Below, piece after piece: positions 36,523-43,768 of a DNA stretch of 64,000 bases. The stretch is from Burkholderia catarinensis (lineage in GTDB: Bacteria; Pseudomonadota; Gammaproteobacteria; Burkholderiales; Burkholderiaceae). Each line of letters opens with the position of its first letter. Within the stretch, counting starts at the first letter, position 1. The notes under the pieces are model-generated. The model saw only the letters and a program-made list of their open reading frames with translations, had not been told where the DNA came from and did no database searches. Location: the NCBI RefSeq assembly GCF_001883705.2, contig NZ_MDEQ02000011.1:1-64000 (forward strand), in the 5' to 3' direction. A program made the position numbers and the translations under genes.

Positions 36523-36556
36523 GCGCGAAACCCCGCTTTTTTGGGCGGTTTCGCGC
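36523..36556 (-). other. 5'-UTR hairpin in front of dnaK
   Basis: A perfect 10-bp stem (gcgcgaaacc / ggtttcgcgc) with a 14-base loop lies between the dnaK start and its sigma-32-like promoter. It would be in the 5' leader of dnaK mRNA. It could be a stability element or simply the end of the upstream unit; it leaves the ribosome-binding site free. Confidence 0.45.
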
Positions 36557-36578
36557 GCCAGAATTCAACTCTGTTCCC

Positions 36579-36607
36579 GAAATGCGTCCGTCCGGTCCGT
36601 TTTCAAG
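36579..36607 (-). promoter_or_regulatory. Sigma-32-like promoter of dnaK
   Basis: On the minus strand CTTGAAA (36607-36601), 14 bp, then CGCATTTC (36586-36579) fit the heat-shock consensus CTTGAAA-N-CCCCATNT at the -35 and mostly at the -10. It gives dnaK a second promoter inside the operon, about 90 bp before its start. Confidence 0.65.
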
Positions 36608-36638
36608 ACCCGACGGGCGATGCGGATATTAAATTTTT

Positions 36639-37076
36639 TCAATCGCCGCCGGCCACCGGATCGCCGGCCACCGGATCGCCGGCCGCCGGATCGCCAGCCG
36701 CCGCGACTTTCGCACGCGCCGCCGAAACGGCCGCCTGGAACTGCGCGAGGCCGTGCCAGCCCGTCGCGCGGCCGAGACGCTTGCCGCGGTGGAAGAAGAA
36801 CCACGTCGGCACGCCGTGCAGCCCGAAGCGGTGCCCCAGCTGATGGTGTTCGTACACGTTGCAATGGAACCACTTCAGGCCCAGCGCGCGGATCGCGTCG
36901 GACTGGGCGAGCATCGCCTTCTTCGCGATCTCGCAGTTGAAGCAGTCGACACCCCAGAAGAACACCACCGCGAGTGCATTGCCCGCGCCGTCGATCGCCG
37001 CGTCGAACGTGTCAGCGGCCAGCGCCTGCATGTCGAACGCGACGAACGCGGCCGGATCGGCGCCGGCGGGAACCAT
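36639..37076 (-). CDS. Thioredoxin-family protein between grpE and dnaK
   Basis: A 145-residue thioredoxin-fold protein. The active-site region is WGVDCFNCEIAKKAML (CxxC = CFNC, not the usual CGPC), followed by the cis-Pro strand HGVPTWFFFHRGKRLGR. No signal peptide is evident, so it should be cytoplasmic. It lies 10 bp after grpE, inside the heat-shock operon, suggesting a redox role under heat stress; partner proteins are unknown. The C-terminus is a low-complexity AGDPV-type tail coded by 15-bp tandem repeats. Confidence 0.85.
   Translation of the reverse strand: MVPAGADPAAFVAFDMQALAADTFDAAIDGAGNALAVVFFWGVDCFNCEIAKKAMLAQSDAIRALGLKWFHCNVYEHHQLGHRFGLHGVPTWFFFHRGKRLGRATGWHGLAQFQAAVSAARAKVAAAGDPAAGDPVAGDPVAGGD
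36648..36707 (-). repeat. 15-bp tandem repeats at the 3' end of the thioredoxin gene
   Basis: gccggccaccggatc at 36648-36662, exactly repeated at 36663-36677, with one change at 36678-36692 and a decayed fourth copy to 36707. The period is a multiple of three, so copy-number change adds or removes GDPVA-like pentapeptides without shifting frame. Confidence 0.85.
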
Positions 37077-37086
37077 CGCGGCGGCC

Positions 37087-37632
37087 TTACTTCGGCTGTG
37101 CGACGGTGACGAGCGCCGGACGCAGCACGCGGTCGGCGATCATATAGCCCTTTTGCAGCACCGTGACGACGGTGTTCGGCTCCTGTTCGGCCGGCACCAT
37201 CGAAATCGCCTGGTGCTGGTGCGGATCGAACTTCTCGCCGACCGGGTTGATCGCGACGACACGGCCCTTCTCGAGCGCGCTCGTCAGCTGGCGCAGCGTC
37301 AGTTCGACGCCTTCGCGCACCTTCGCGATATCGCCGGACGTATCGCCGACGGCCGCTTCCAGGCTGTCCAGCACAGGCAGCAGGTGTTCCGCGAAGCTCT
37401 CGATCGCGAACTTGTGCGCCTTCGAGACATCGTCCTGCGCGCGACGGCGAACGTTCTCGGTCTCGGCCTTCGCCCGCAGGTAGCTCTCCTGCAGCTCGGC
37501 GACCTTGGCTTGAGCCTCCGCGAGCGCCGCGTCGGCTGCTTCGGCGGCGGGAGCGGCGCCTTGCGCCGCCGGCTTCTCGCTGCCGATGTCTTCGGCCGAT
37601 TGGGTAGTCGGGTTCTCTTGCGTGTTTTCCAT
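37087..37632 (-). CDS. grpE: Nucleotide exchange factor GrpE
   Basis: GrpE, 181 residues, releases ADP from DnaK and acts as its thermosensor. An acidic, Ala-rich N-terminus leads into the long coiled-coil helix ([31 protein letters not shown]) and the family signature near the C-terminus ([40 protein letters not shown]). First gene of the operon, with a sigma-32-like promoter about 85 bp upstream. Confidence 0.96.
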   Translation of the reverse strand: MENTQENPTTQSAEDIGSEKPAAQGAAPAAEAADAALAEAQAKVAELQESYLRAKAETENVRRRAQDDVSKAHKFAIESFAEHLLPVLDSLEAAVGDTSGDIAKVREGVELTLRQLTSALEKGRVVAINPVGEKFDPHQHQAISMVPAEQEPNTVVTVLQKGYMIADRVLRPALVTVAQPK

Positions 37633-37714
37633 GTCGCTGAAAGTCGATTAGAGGTTGAAGCCAAATCGGCAACCGCCGGACCGTATACCCGGCGGCACCG
37701 CACATTGCTGGTGC

Positions 37715-37742
37715 AAATAAGGGTGAAAACTGCGATTTCAAG
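37715..37742 (-). promoter_or_regulatory. Sigma-32-like promoter of grpE operon
   Basis: On the minus strand CTTGAAA (37742-37736) is followed after 12 bp by CCCTTATTT (37723-37715), close to the heat-shock consensus. It drives grpE-trx-dnaK-dnaJ. The rest of 37633-37988 shows no gene. Confidence 0.7.
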
Positions 37743-37988
37743 AGCGTTATTCGCCGGCATTCTCCAATGCCGCGAAACAACCGCGCGTCCAGCCGGTGCA
37801 TGGCCCGCATAGTCCGCCAGCTCGGGCGAAACGGGCTGTAACAACGCTTACCCGGCAAGTACTAGCTTGGCACAGGCCGGCTGCACTACACTCCACTCAA
37901 GCGTCGGAAAAGCGTGTTTACCCCTAGCTGACCGCCGCCTGACATCCACCTGGCGCCGTTTTCACCCGTCTTCTCGAGGCGAGGTACC

Positions 37989-38150
37989 GTGAAACTGACC
38001 TTTGCAATATCGGTGGTCGCGCTGGTACTCATCGCCGGCACCACCACCATCTGCCTGTCGGGAGCCGTTACCGACCGCACGACCGAATACGGAAGCGCGC
38101 GGGCGACGTTCGACCAGATGTTCAGCTCCCACCAGAAAATCTGTCGATGA
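37989..38150 (+). CDS. Small putative membrane or secreted protein (53 aa)
   Basis: A short open frame starting with GTG that reads MKLTFAISVVALVLIAGTTT then a short polar tail with a final Cys. The first 25 residues form one clear hydrophobic helix or signal sequence. gaggcgagg lies before the start. It overlaps the 3' end of the convergent hslR by 29 bp. I do not recognise it; conservation would decide whether it is real. Confidence 0.42.
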   Translation: MKLTFAISVVALVLIAGTTTICLSGAVTDRTTEYGSARATFDQMFSSHQKICR

Positions 38151-38529
38151 TGCGCCGGTCGCGCTTCGTCGGCCGGCCGTGCAGTTCGGCCGCCGGCTCG
38201 CGATACGTGCGGCGCCGCTCCAGCTCGGCGAGCCGCGCGGCCCGCCCCGCTTCAGTTTCCTCGTAAAGCGTCTGCGCGACGCTCGCGGGCCCGCGTACGT
38301 CGCATATGCCCAGCACGGCAATGTGCCAGACGATGCCGTCGATCGCAATCTCGACCTCGTCGCCGACGCGCACCTCCTTCGCCGGCTTGACCGCCGCGCC
38401 GCCGATCTTCACGTGCCCCTTGTCGACCGCATCGGTCGCGAGCGAGCGCGTCTTGAAGAACCGGGCTGCCCACAGCCATTTGTCGATGCGCAGCTTCGCG
38501 CCCGGTTCGGTCGAAATCTTGTAGTTCAT
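38122..38529 (-). CDS. hslR: S4-domain RNA-binding protein, Hsp15-like
   Basis: A 135-residue protein with an N-terminal S4 domain (LRIDKWLWAARFFKTRSLATDAVDKGHVKIGGAAVKPAKEV) and a basic C-terminal tail, like E. coli Hsp15, which binds stalled 50S-nascent chain complexes after heat shock. Its ATG at 38529 has ggagg upstream and overlaps the stop of a 28-codon repeat-derived mini-ORF (ATGA). It lies downstream of hemH and hrcA on the same strand. Confidence 0.9.
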   Translation of the reverse strand: MNYKISTEPGAKLRIDKWLWAARFFKTRSLATDAVDKGHVKIGGAAVKPAKEVRVGDEVEIAIDGIVWHIAVLGICDVRGPASVAQTLYEETEAGRAARLAELERRRTYREPAAELHGRPTKRDRRIIDRFSGGS

Positions 38530-38612
38530 GTCCGCCTCCGCCGGGCCGCCCCAAGGAGGCTGACCGCCCCCTCGGGGGGCAGCGAACGAAGTGAGCGTGG
38601 GGGTCGTTTCAT
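38526..38612 (-). CDS. Repeat-derived mini-ORF (28 aa) coupled to hslR
   Basis: On the minus strand an ATG at 38612, preceded by ggcggagg, opens a frame beginning MKRPPRSLRSLPP and ending in TGA that overlaps the hslR ATG (ATGA). The peptide itself is Arg/Pro-rich with no known family. Its likely role is to carry ribosomes from the upstream frame to hslR. The DNA is one copy of a tandem repeat. Confidence 0.45.
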   Translation of the reverse strand: MKRPPRSLRSLPPEGAVSLLGAARRRRT

Positions 38613-38740
38613 GTCAGCCTCCGCCGGGCCGTCCCAAGGAGGCTGACCGCCCCCTCGGGGGAGCCGTGCATGGGACCGGAGTAAGCGCTGAAGCGTCAAC
38701 TCCGGTCGACAGCGAACGAAGCGAGCGTCGGGGTCGTTTC
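38527..38740. repeat. Tandem repeat filling the hslR-hemH gap
   Basis: Copy A (38527-38609) and copy B (38610-38740) share catgtc, a gcctccgccgggccg block, caaggaggctgaccgccccc, and agcgaacgaag...gtcgttt. Copy B is interrupted by a 43-bp hairpin element at 38668-38710. Each copy carries, on the minus strand, a ribosome-binding site and an ATG, so the duplication multiplied a translation start. Confidence 0.85.
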
Positions 38741-38742
38741 AT
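38614..38742 (-). CDS. Repeat-derived mini-ORF (42 aa) between hemH and the next mini-ORF
   Basis: The hemH stop TGA is followed after one base by an ATG (38742) that opens a frame beginning MKRPRRSLRSLST; it reads through a 43-bp hairpin repeat and stops at 38614, one base before the next mini-ORF ATG. It shares its N-terminus with that mini-ORF because both derive from the same repeat. Whether it is translated is unknown. Confidence 0.4.
   Translation of the reverse strand: MKRPRRSLRSLSTGVDASALTPVPCTAPPRGRSASLGRPGGG
38668..38710. repeat. Dispersed 43-bp hairpin element, copy 1
   Basis: Begins gcatgggaccggagtaagc and ends actccggtcgac. Outer stem accggagt/actccggt (8 bp), inner cgc-tgaa-gcg. 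A second copy at 53830-53872 differs at 5 of 43 positions, including a paired change in the inner stem. It lies within repeat copy B, in frame with the mini-ORF. Confidence 0.88.
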
Positions 38743-38743
38743 C

Positions 38744-39808
38744 TCAATTCACCGTTTCGGGCTGCACCGTCCTGACGGGCCAGCCCTGCAGATTCTCGGC
38801 GACGATCTCGCCGAGCGCGCCGATCCACGCGGGCGCGCCGTTCAGGCACGGAATCCGGTGGAACGCCTTGCCGCCGCCGGCAAGGAACTCGTCGCGCACT
38901 TCCATGCCGATCTCCTCGATCGTCTCGAGGCAATCGGCCGTGAAACCGGGACAGAACACGTCGGCCCGCCGCACGCCGGCCTCGCCGAACTCGCGCAGCG
39001 TCGGCGCGGTGTACGGCTGCAGCCATTCGGCCTTGCCGAAGCGCGACTGGAAGGTGACGCGGCATTCGGTCGTCGACAGCCCGAGCGCGGCCATCAGCAG
39101 CGCGCCCGTCTGCTGGCACTGGTCGTGATAGGGGTCGCCGAGGTCGAGCGTGCGCTTCGGCACGCCGTGAAAGCTCAGCACGAGCTTGTCGCCGGCCGCG
39201 AAGTCGGGCCGGCCGTGCTGCGCCCAGTACTGGCGCACCTGCTCGGCAAGCGCGTGGATATAGGCCGGATGGTCGGCGTAGTGCCGCACCGTGCGCACCT
39301 CCGGCTGGTTGCGCATGCGCGCGAGCGCATCGAAGGCGGCGTCGAACGCGGTGGCCGTGGTCGACGCCGAGTATTGCGGATACATCGGCATCAGCAGCAC
39401 GCGCTCGACGCCCGCGCGCTTGAACTGCGCGAGCGCATGCGAAATGTTCGGACTGCCGTAGCGCATCGCGTAGTCGACGAGCACGTGATAGTCGTTCGAC
39501 GCGAGCAGGTGGCGCACGCTGTCGGTCTGGCGCTCGGTGTGCACGCGCAGCGGCGAGCCCTCGGGCATCCACACGGCCGCGTATTTCTTCGCGGATGCAC
39601 GGCCGCGCAGCGGCAGGATCAGTGTGCGCAGCAACACCTGCCAGACAACCTGCGGGATTTCGACGACCCGCGGATCCGACAGGAATTCGGCCAGATAGCG
39701 CCGCACCGCGCGCGGCGTGGGAGCGTCGGGCGTGCCGAGATTGATCAGCAGCACGCCGATGCGATGGGCGGCCGCGATGCTCGAAGGCGGCTCAAGATCG
39801 AAACGCAT
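38744..39808 (-). CDS. hemH: Ferrochelatase
   Basis: HemH, 354 residues, inserts Fe2+ into protoporphyrin IX, the last step of heme synthesis, at the inner face of the membrane. Motifs: [71 protein letters not shown] (catalytic His in SFHGVP) and [17 protein letters not shown]. The frame is open from 39850 but the ATG at 39808 (MRFDLEPP) fits the family. It is 135 bp after hrcA. Confidence 0.96.
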   Translation of the reverse strand: MRFDLEPPSSIAAAHRIGVLLINLGTPDAPTPRAVRRYLAEFLSDPRVVEIPQVVWQVLLRTLILPLRGRASAKKYAAVWMPEGSPLRVHTERQTDSVRHLLASNDYHVLVDYAMRYGSPNISHALAQFKRAGVERVLLMPMYPQYSASTTATAFDAAFDALARMRNQPEVRTVRHYADHPAYIHALAEQVRQYWAQHGRPDFAAGDKLVLSFHGVPKRTLDLGDPYHDQCQQTGALLMAALGLSTTECRVTFQSRFGKAEWLQPYTAPTLREFGEAGVRRADVFCPGFTADCLETIEEIGMEVRDEFLAGGGKAFHRIPCLNGAPAWIGALGEIVAENLQGWPVRTVQPETVN

Positions 39809-39943
39809 GGGCAAGAACGTGCTCGGGGCACGGGACCGGATGGGTCTCAATTATAGCGGGCCGCCCCGTGCCGTTCGGCCGACTGTCGGCGCAGGCGGCG
39901 CCGCGGCACGATGACGGGGCGGGATCGGGCTGGCGATGGCAGG

Positions 39944-40966
39944 CTACTGCTGGCTCAGCGTGAGCGACAGCAGGCGCGCGGTGATGTCGACGATCGGTAT
40001 CACGCGGTTGTACGCCATGCGGGTCGGGCCGATCACGCCGAGCGTGCCGACGATCTGCCCGTTCACCTCGTAAGGCGCGGTGACCACGCTCATTTCCTCG
40101 ATCGGCACGAGCGTCGATTCGCCGCCGATGAAGATCTGCACGCCCTGGGCGTGGCTCGACACGTCGAGCAGTTGCAGGAGGCCCGTCTTTTGGTCGAACA
40201 CGTCGAACAGCTTGCGCAGCCGCGCCATGTCGGAGGAAAGATCCGCCACCTCGAGCAGGTTGCGCTCGCCGGAAATCAGCACGGTGTCCTCGGTGTCGGG
40301 CACCTCGGTGCTGGCCGTCACCGCCAGATGCATCAGCGCGGTCATGTCGCCGCGCAACTGGTCGATCTCGTCGCGCAGGCGGCGGCGCACCTCGTCGAAC
40401 GACAGGCCGGCGAAATGCGCATTGATGTAATTGGACGCCTCGGTCAGTTGCGACGGCGAATAGTCGCGCGGCGTCGCAAGCATCCGGTTCTGCACGTCGC
40501 CCTCGGGCGTGACGATGATCAGCAGGATGCGCTTGTCCGACAGGCGCATGAACTCGATCTGCTTGAACACGTGGCTGCGGCGCGGCGTCAGCACGACGCC
40601 CGCGAACTGCGACAGGTTCGACAGCACGCTCGCGGCGGCCGCGACGACCCGCTGCTGCGGCTCGCCGGCCTGCAGCGTGTTCTGCACCTGCCGCGCGACG
40701 GCCTCGGCGTCGATCGGCACCTCGACCGTCAGCATCGTGTCGACGAACAGCCGGTAGCCGCGCGGGGTCGGCACGCGGCCGGCCGACGTGTGCGGGCTCG
40801 ACACGAGGCCGAGCTCCTCCAGGTCGGACATCACGTTGCGGATCGTCGCCGGGCTCAGCTCGAGCCCGGAGTAACGGGACAACGTGCGCGATCCGACTGG
40901 CTGACCGTCGACGATATACCGTTCGATCAGGGTTTTCAGGAGGGTTCGTGCGCGAGGATCTAGCAT
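39944..40966 (-). CDS. hrcA: Heat-inducible transcription repressor HrcA
   Basis: HrcA, 340 residues, is the repressor that binds CIRCE elements of groE-type operons and is folded by GroEL. Start [46 protein letters not shown] shows the winged helix; later [22 protein letters not shown] and [22 protein letters not shown] are typical. The ATG at 40966 is preferred over the longer frame from 41056. I saw no CIRCE sequence before hrcA, grpE or dnaK, so its target is likely elsewhere. Divergent from nadK. Confidence 0.95.
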   Translation of the reverse strand: MLDPRARTLLKTLIERYIVDGQPVGSRTLSRYSGLELSPATIRNVMSDLEELGLVSSPHTSAGRVPTPRGYRLFVDTMLTVEVPIDAEAVARQVQNTLQAGEPQQRVVAAAASVLSNLSQFAGVVLTPRRSHVFKQIEFMRLSDKRILLIIVTPEGDVQNRMLATPRDYSPSQLTEASNYINAHFAGLSFDEVRRRLRDEIDQLRGDMTALMHLAVTASTEVPDTEDTVLISGERNLLEVADLSSDMARLRKLFDVFDQKTGLLQLLDVSSHAQGVQIFIGGESTLVPIEEMSVVTAPYEVNGQIVGTLGVIGPTRMAYNRVIPIVDITARLLSLTLSQQ

Positions 40967-41097
40967 GGTGGAAAATTTTAGCGCAACCGCGTGACCGCGG
41001 CGAGTGGCATCGGCCACCATTGTGCGGGCCGGTCCGATCCGGCCCCGCCAGCGCACAGCCGGTTCTTTTCGTCAACGAGCTATGGTGTAATGCCGGC

Positions 41098-42000
41098 ATG
41101 AAAACCGGTAATCAGTTCAGTACTGTCGCACTCGTCGGCCGGAGCAACACGCCCGGCATCGCCGAACCGCTCGCCACGCTGGCCGCCTGCATCGCGAAGC
41201 GGGGGTTCGACGTCGTCTTCGAGGGCGACACGGCGCGCGAGATCGGCATCACCGGCTATCCGGCGCTCACCCCGGCCGAAATCGGGGCGCGCGCCGACGT
41301 GGCGGTCGTGCTCGGCGGCGACGGCACGATGCTCGGCATCGGCCGCCAGCTCGCGCCGTACCGCACGCCGCTGATCGGGATCAACCACGGGCGGCTCGGC
41401 TTCATCACCGACATCGCGGCGGCCGACATGCAGGCGCTCGTCCCCGTGATGCTGTCGGGCAAGTTCGAGCGCGAGGAGCGCTCGCTGCTCGAGGCCCGGA
41501 TCATGCGCGACGGCGAACCGATCTACCACGCGCTCGCGTTCAACGACGTCGTCGTGACCCGCAGCGGCGTCTCCGGGATGGTCGAGCTGCGCGCGTCGGT
41601 CGACGGCCGGTACATGTACAACCAGCGTTCGGACGGCCTGATCGTCGCCACCCCGACGGGCTCGACCGCGTACGCGCTGTCGTCGGCCGGCCCGATCCTT
41701 CATCCGCAGTTGCAGGGCATCGTGCTCGTGCCGATCGCGCCGCACGCGCTGTCGAACCGGCCGATCGTGCTGCCCGACGATTCGAAGATCGCGATCCAGA
41801 TCGTCGGCGGGCGCGACGTCAACGTGAACTTCGACATGCAGTCGTTCACCTCGCTCGAACTGAACGACACGATCGAGGTGCGCCGCTCGAAGCACACGGT
41901 GCCGTTCCTGCATCCGATCGGCTACAGCTACTACGCGACGCTGCGCAAGAAGCTGCACTGGAACGAACACGCATCGAACGAAGACGACAAGGCGTCCTGA
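41098..42000 (+). CDS. nadK: NAD kinase
   Basis: NadK, 300 residues, makes NADP from NAD and ATP. Motifs: [19 protein letters not shown] (GGDG), [12 protein letters not shown], and the NE/D-type [29 protein letters not shown]. The ATG at 41098 is preceded by TGTAAT (41086-41091) and no Shine-Dalgarno, so its mRNA may be leaderless. recN follows 19 bp downstream, the usual pairing. Confidence 0.96.
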   Translation: MKTGNQFSTVALVGRSNTPGIAEPLATLAACIAKRGFDVVFEGDTAREIGITGYPALTPAEIGARADVAVVLGGDGTMLGIGRQLAPYRTPLIGINHGRLGFITDIAAADMQALVPVMLSGKFEREERSLLEARIMRDGEPIYHALAFNDVVVTRSGVSGMVELRASVDGRYMYNQRSDGLIVATPTGSTAYALSSAGPILHPQLQGIVLVPIAPHALSNRPIVLPDDSKIAIQIVGGRDVNVNFDMQSFTSLELNDTIEVRRSKHTVPFLHPIGYSYYATLRKKLHWNEHASNEDDKAS

Positions 42001-42019
42001 CGCCACTCCGCCCGATACC

Positions 42020-43669
42020 ATGCTCCGCCACCTCTCGATCCGCGACTTCGTCATCGTCGCCGCGCTCGATCTCGAATTCGATCGCGGCTTTTCCGTCTTT
42101 TCAGGCGAAACCGGCGCCGGGAAATCGATTCTGATCGACGCGCTTGCCCTCGCCCTCGGCGAACGCTCCGATGCGAGCGTCGTGCGCACCGGCTGCGGCC
42201 GCGCCGACATCACGGCCGAATTCACGCCGCACGACCGCGTCGCGCGCTGGCTCGACGAACACGCGTTCGACGCCGAGGACACCGTGATGCTGCGCCGCGT
42301 GATCGACGCGAGCGGCCGTTCGCGCGCGTTCATCAACGGCACCAGCGCGACGCTCGCGCAGCTGCGCGAACTCGGCGAGATGCTCGTCGACATCCACGGC
42401 CAGCACGCGCACCAGTTGCTGATGCGGCCCGACGCGCAGCGCGAGCTGTTCGACACGCACGCGGGGCTCGTCGCCGATGCCGCGAACGTCGCGCGCGCGT
42501 GGCGCGTGTGGCGCGACGCGACGCAGGCGATCGACGCCGCGAAGGCGCACGAGCGCGAGCTGCAGCTCGAACGCGAAAAGCTCGCGTGGCAGCTCGCCGA
42601 GCTCGACAAGCTCGCGCCGCAAGCCGGCGAATGGGACGAAGTCAGCAACGAGCACAAGCGCCTGTCGCATTCGGCGAACCTGATCGAAGGGGTGCGCGGC
42701 GCACTCAACGCGCTGTCCGAGTCCGACGACGCGATGCTCGCGCAGCTCGGCGCGATCGTGTCGAAGCTGCGCAGCCTCGCCGACTACGACCCCGCGCTCA
42801 GCGATGCGCTCGCGTCGCTCGAGCCGGCCGAAATCCAGTTGCAGGAAGCCGTCTATTCGCTGTCGCACTACGCGCAGCGCGTCGATCTCGACCCCGAGCG
42901 GCTCGCGCAGGTCGAAACGCGTCTCGATGCGCTGCACTCGACCGCCCGCAAGTTCCGGCTGCCGCCCGACACGCTGCACGAAGAACATGCGGCGCGCCGC
43001 GCGCAGCTCGCCGCGCTCGACGCGGCCGCCGATCTCGGCGCGCTCGAGGCGACGCAGGCCAAGGCGCGGGAAGCCTATCTCGCCGACGCCAGGCACCTGT
43101 CCAAGGCACGCGCGCAGGCCGCCAAGGCGCTGGGCACGGCCGTCACGACCGGCATGCAGGAACTGTCGATGGCGGGCGGAAGTTTCGAAGTCGCGCTCGC
43201 GCCGCTCGCCGACGGCGGCCCGCACGGGCTCGAGCAGGTCGAGTTCCGCGTTGCCGGGCATGCCGGCGTGCCGCTGCGGCCGCTCGCGAAGGTTGCGTCG
43301 GGCGGCGAGCTCGCGCGGATCAGCCTCGCGCTCGCGGTCATCGCAAGCGCGGCGAGCCCGACGCCGACGCTGATCTTCGACGAAGTCGACACGGGGATCG
43401 GCGGCGGTGTCGCCGAAGTGGTCGGCCGCCTGCTGCACCAGCTCGGGCGCGACCGCCAGGTGCTGTGCGTGACGCACCTGCCGCAGGTCGCCGCGCGCGG
43501 CGACCACCATTTCCAGGTCGCGAAGGGCGCCGACGACCGCGGCGGCACGGTGTCGACGGTCGTCGCGCTCGACCGGGCCAACCGGATCGAGGAAGTCGCG
43601 CGCATGCTCGGCGGGCTCGAGATCACCGCCACGACGCGCAAGCACGCGAAGGAAATGCTGGCGGCCTGA
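42020..43669 (+). CDS. recN: DNA repair protein RecN
   Basis: RecN, 549 residues, is an SMC-like ATPase acting early in double-strand-break repair. Walker A FSGETGAGKSILIDALALALG lies at the N-terminus, a long coiled coil fills the middle (about 150-370, e.g. AKAHERELQLEREKLAWQLAEL), and the ABC signature KVASGGELARISLALAV and Walker B TLIFDEVDTGIGGGVAEVVG lie in the C-terminal part. The length fits E. coli RecN (553). It forms a pair with nadK and is convergent with glnE. Confidence 0.96.
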   Translation: MLRHLSIRDFVIVAALDLEFDRGFSVFSGETGAGKSILIDALALALGERSDASVVRTGCGRADITAEFTPHDRVARWLDEHAFDAEDTVMLRRVIDASGRSRAFINGTSATLAQLRELGEMLVDIHGQHAHQLLMRPDAQRELFDTHAGLVADAANVARAWRVWRDATQAIDAAKAHERELQLEREKLAWQLAELDKLAPQAGEWDEVSNEHKRLSHSANLIEGVRGALNALSESDDAMLAQLGAIVSKLRSLADYDPALSDALASLEPAEIQLQEAVYSLSHYAQRVDLDPERLAQVETRLDALHSTARKFRLPPDTLHEEHAARRAQLAALDAAADLGALEATQAKAREAYLADARHLSKARAQAAKALGTAVTTGMQELSMAGGSFEVALAPLADGGPHGLEQVEFRVAGHAGVPLRPLAKVASGGELARISLALAVIASAASPTPTLIFDEVDTGIGGGVAEVVGRLLHQLGRDRQVLCVTHLPQVAARGDHHFQVAKGADDRGGTVSTVVALDRANRIEEVARMLGGLEITATTRKHAKEMLAA

Positions 43670-43768
43670 CGCGGCGGCCAGCCGACCCGATTCCCGCCGG
43701 ACGGGCCCGCACGGTTTGGGCTTTCAGCGCGGCGCGCGGGTCGATGCGGCGCGCCGCTCCGCTTCCAT

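Noticed and set aside
37868..37892. Sigma-54-like promoter (TTGGCAC...TGCA) upstream of the small ORF
   Set aside because: Spacing between the GG and GC elements is not the required 10 bp.
39944..41097. CIRCE operator (TTAGCACTC-N9-GAGTGCTAA) for HrcA
   Set aside because: I looked upstream of hrcA, grpE and dnaK and did not find it; the heat-shock genes here carry sigma-32-like promoters instead.
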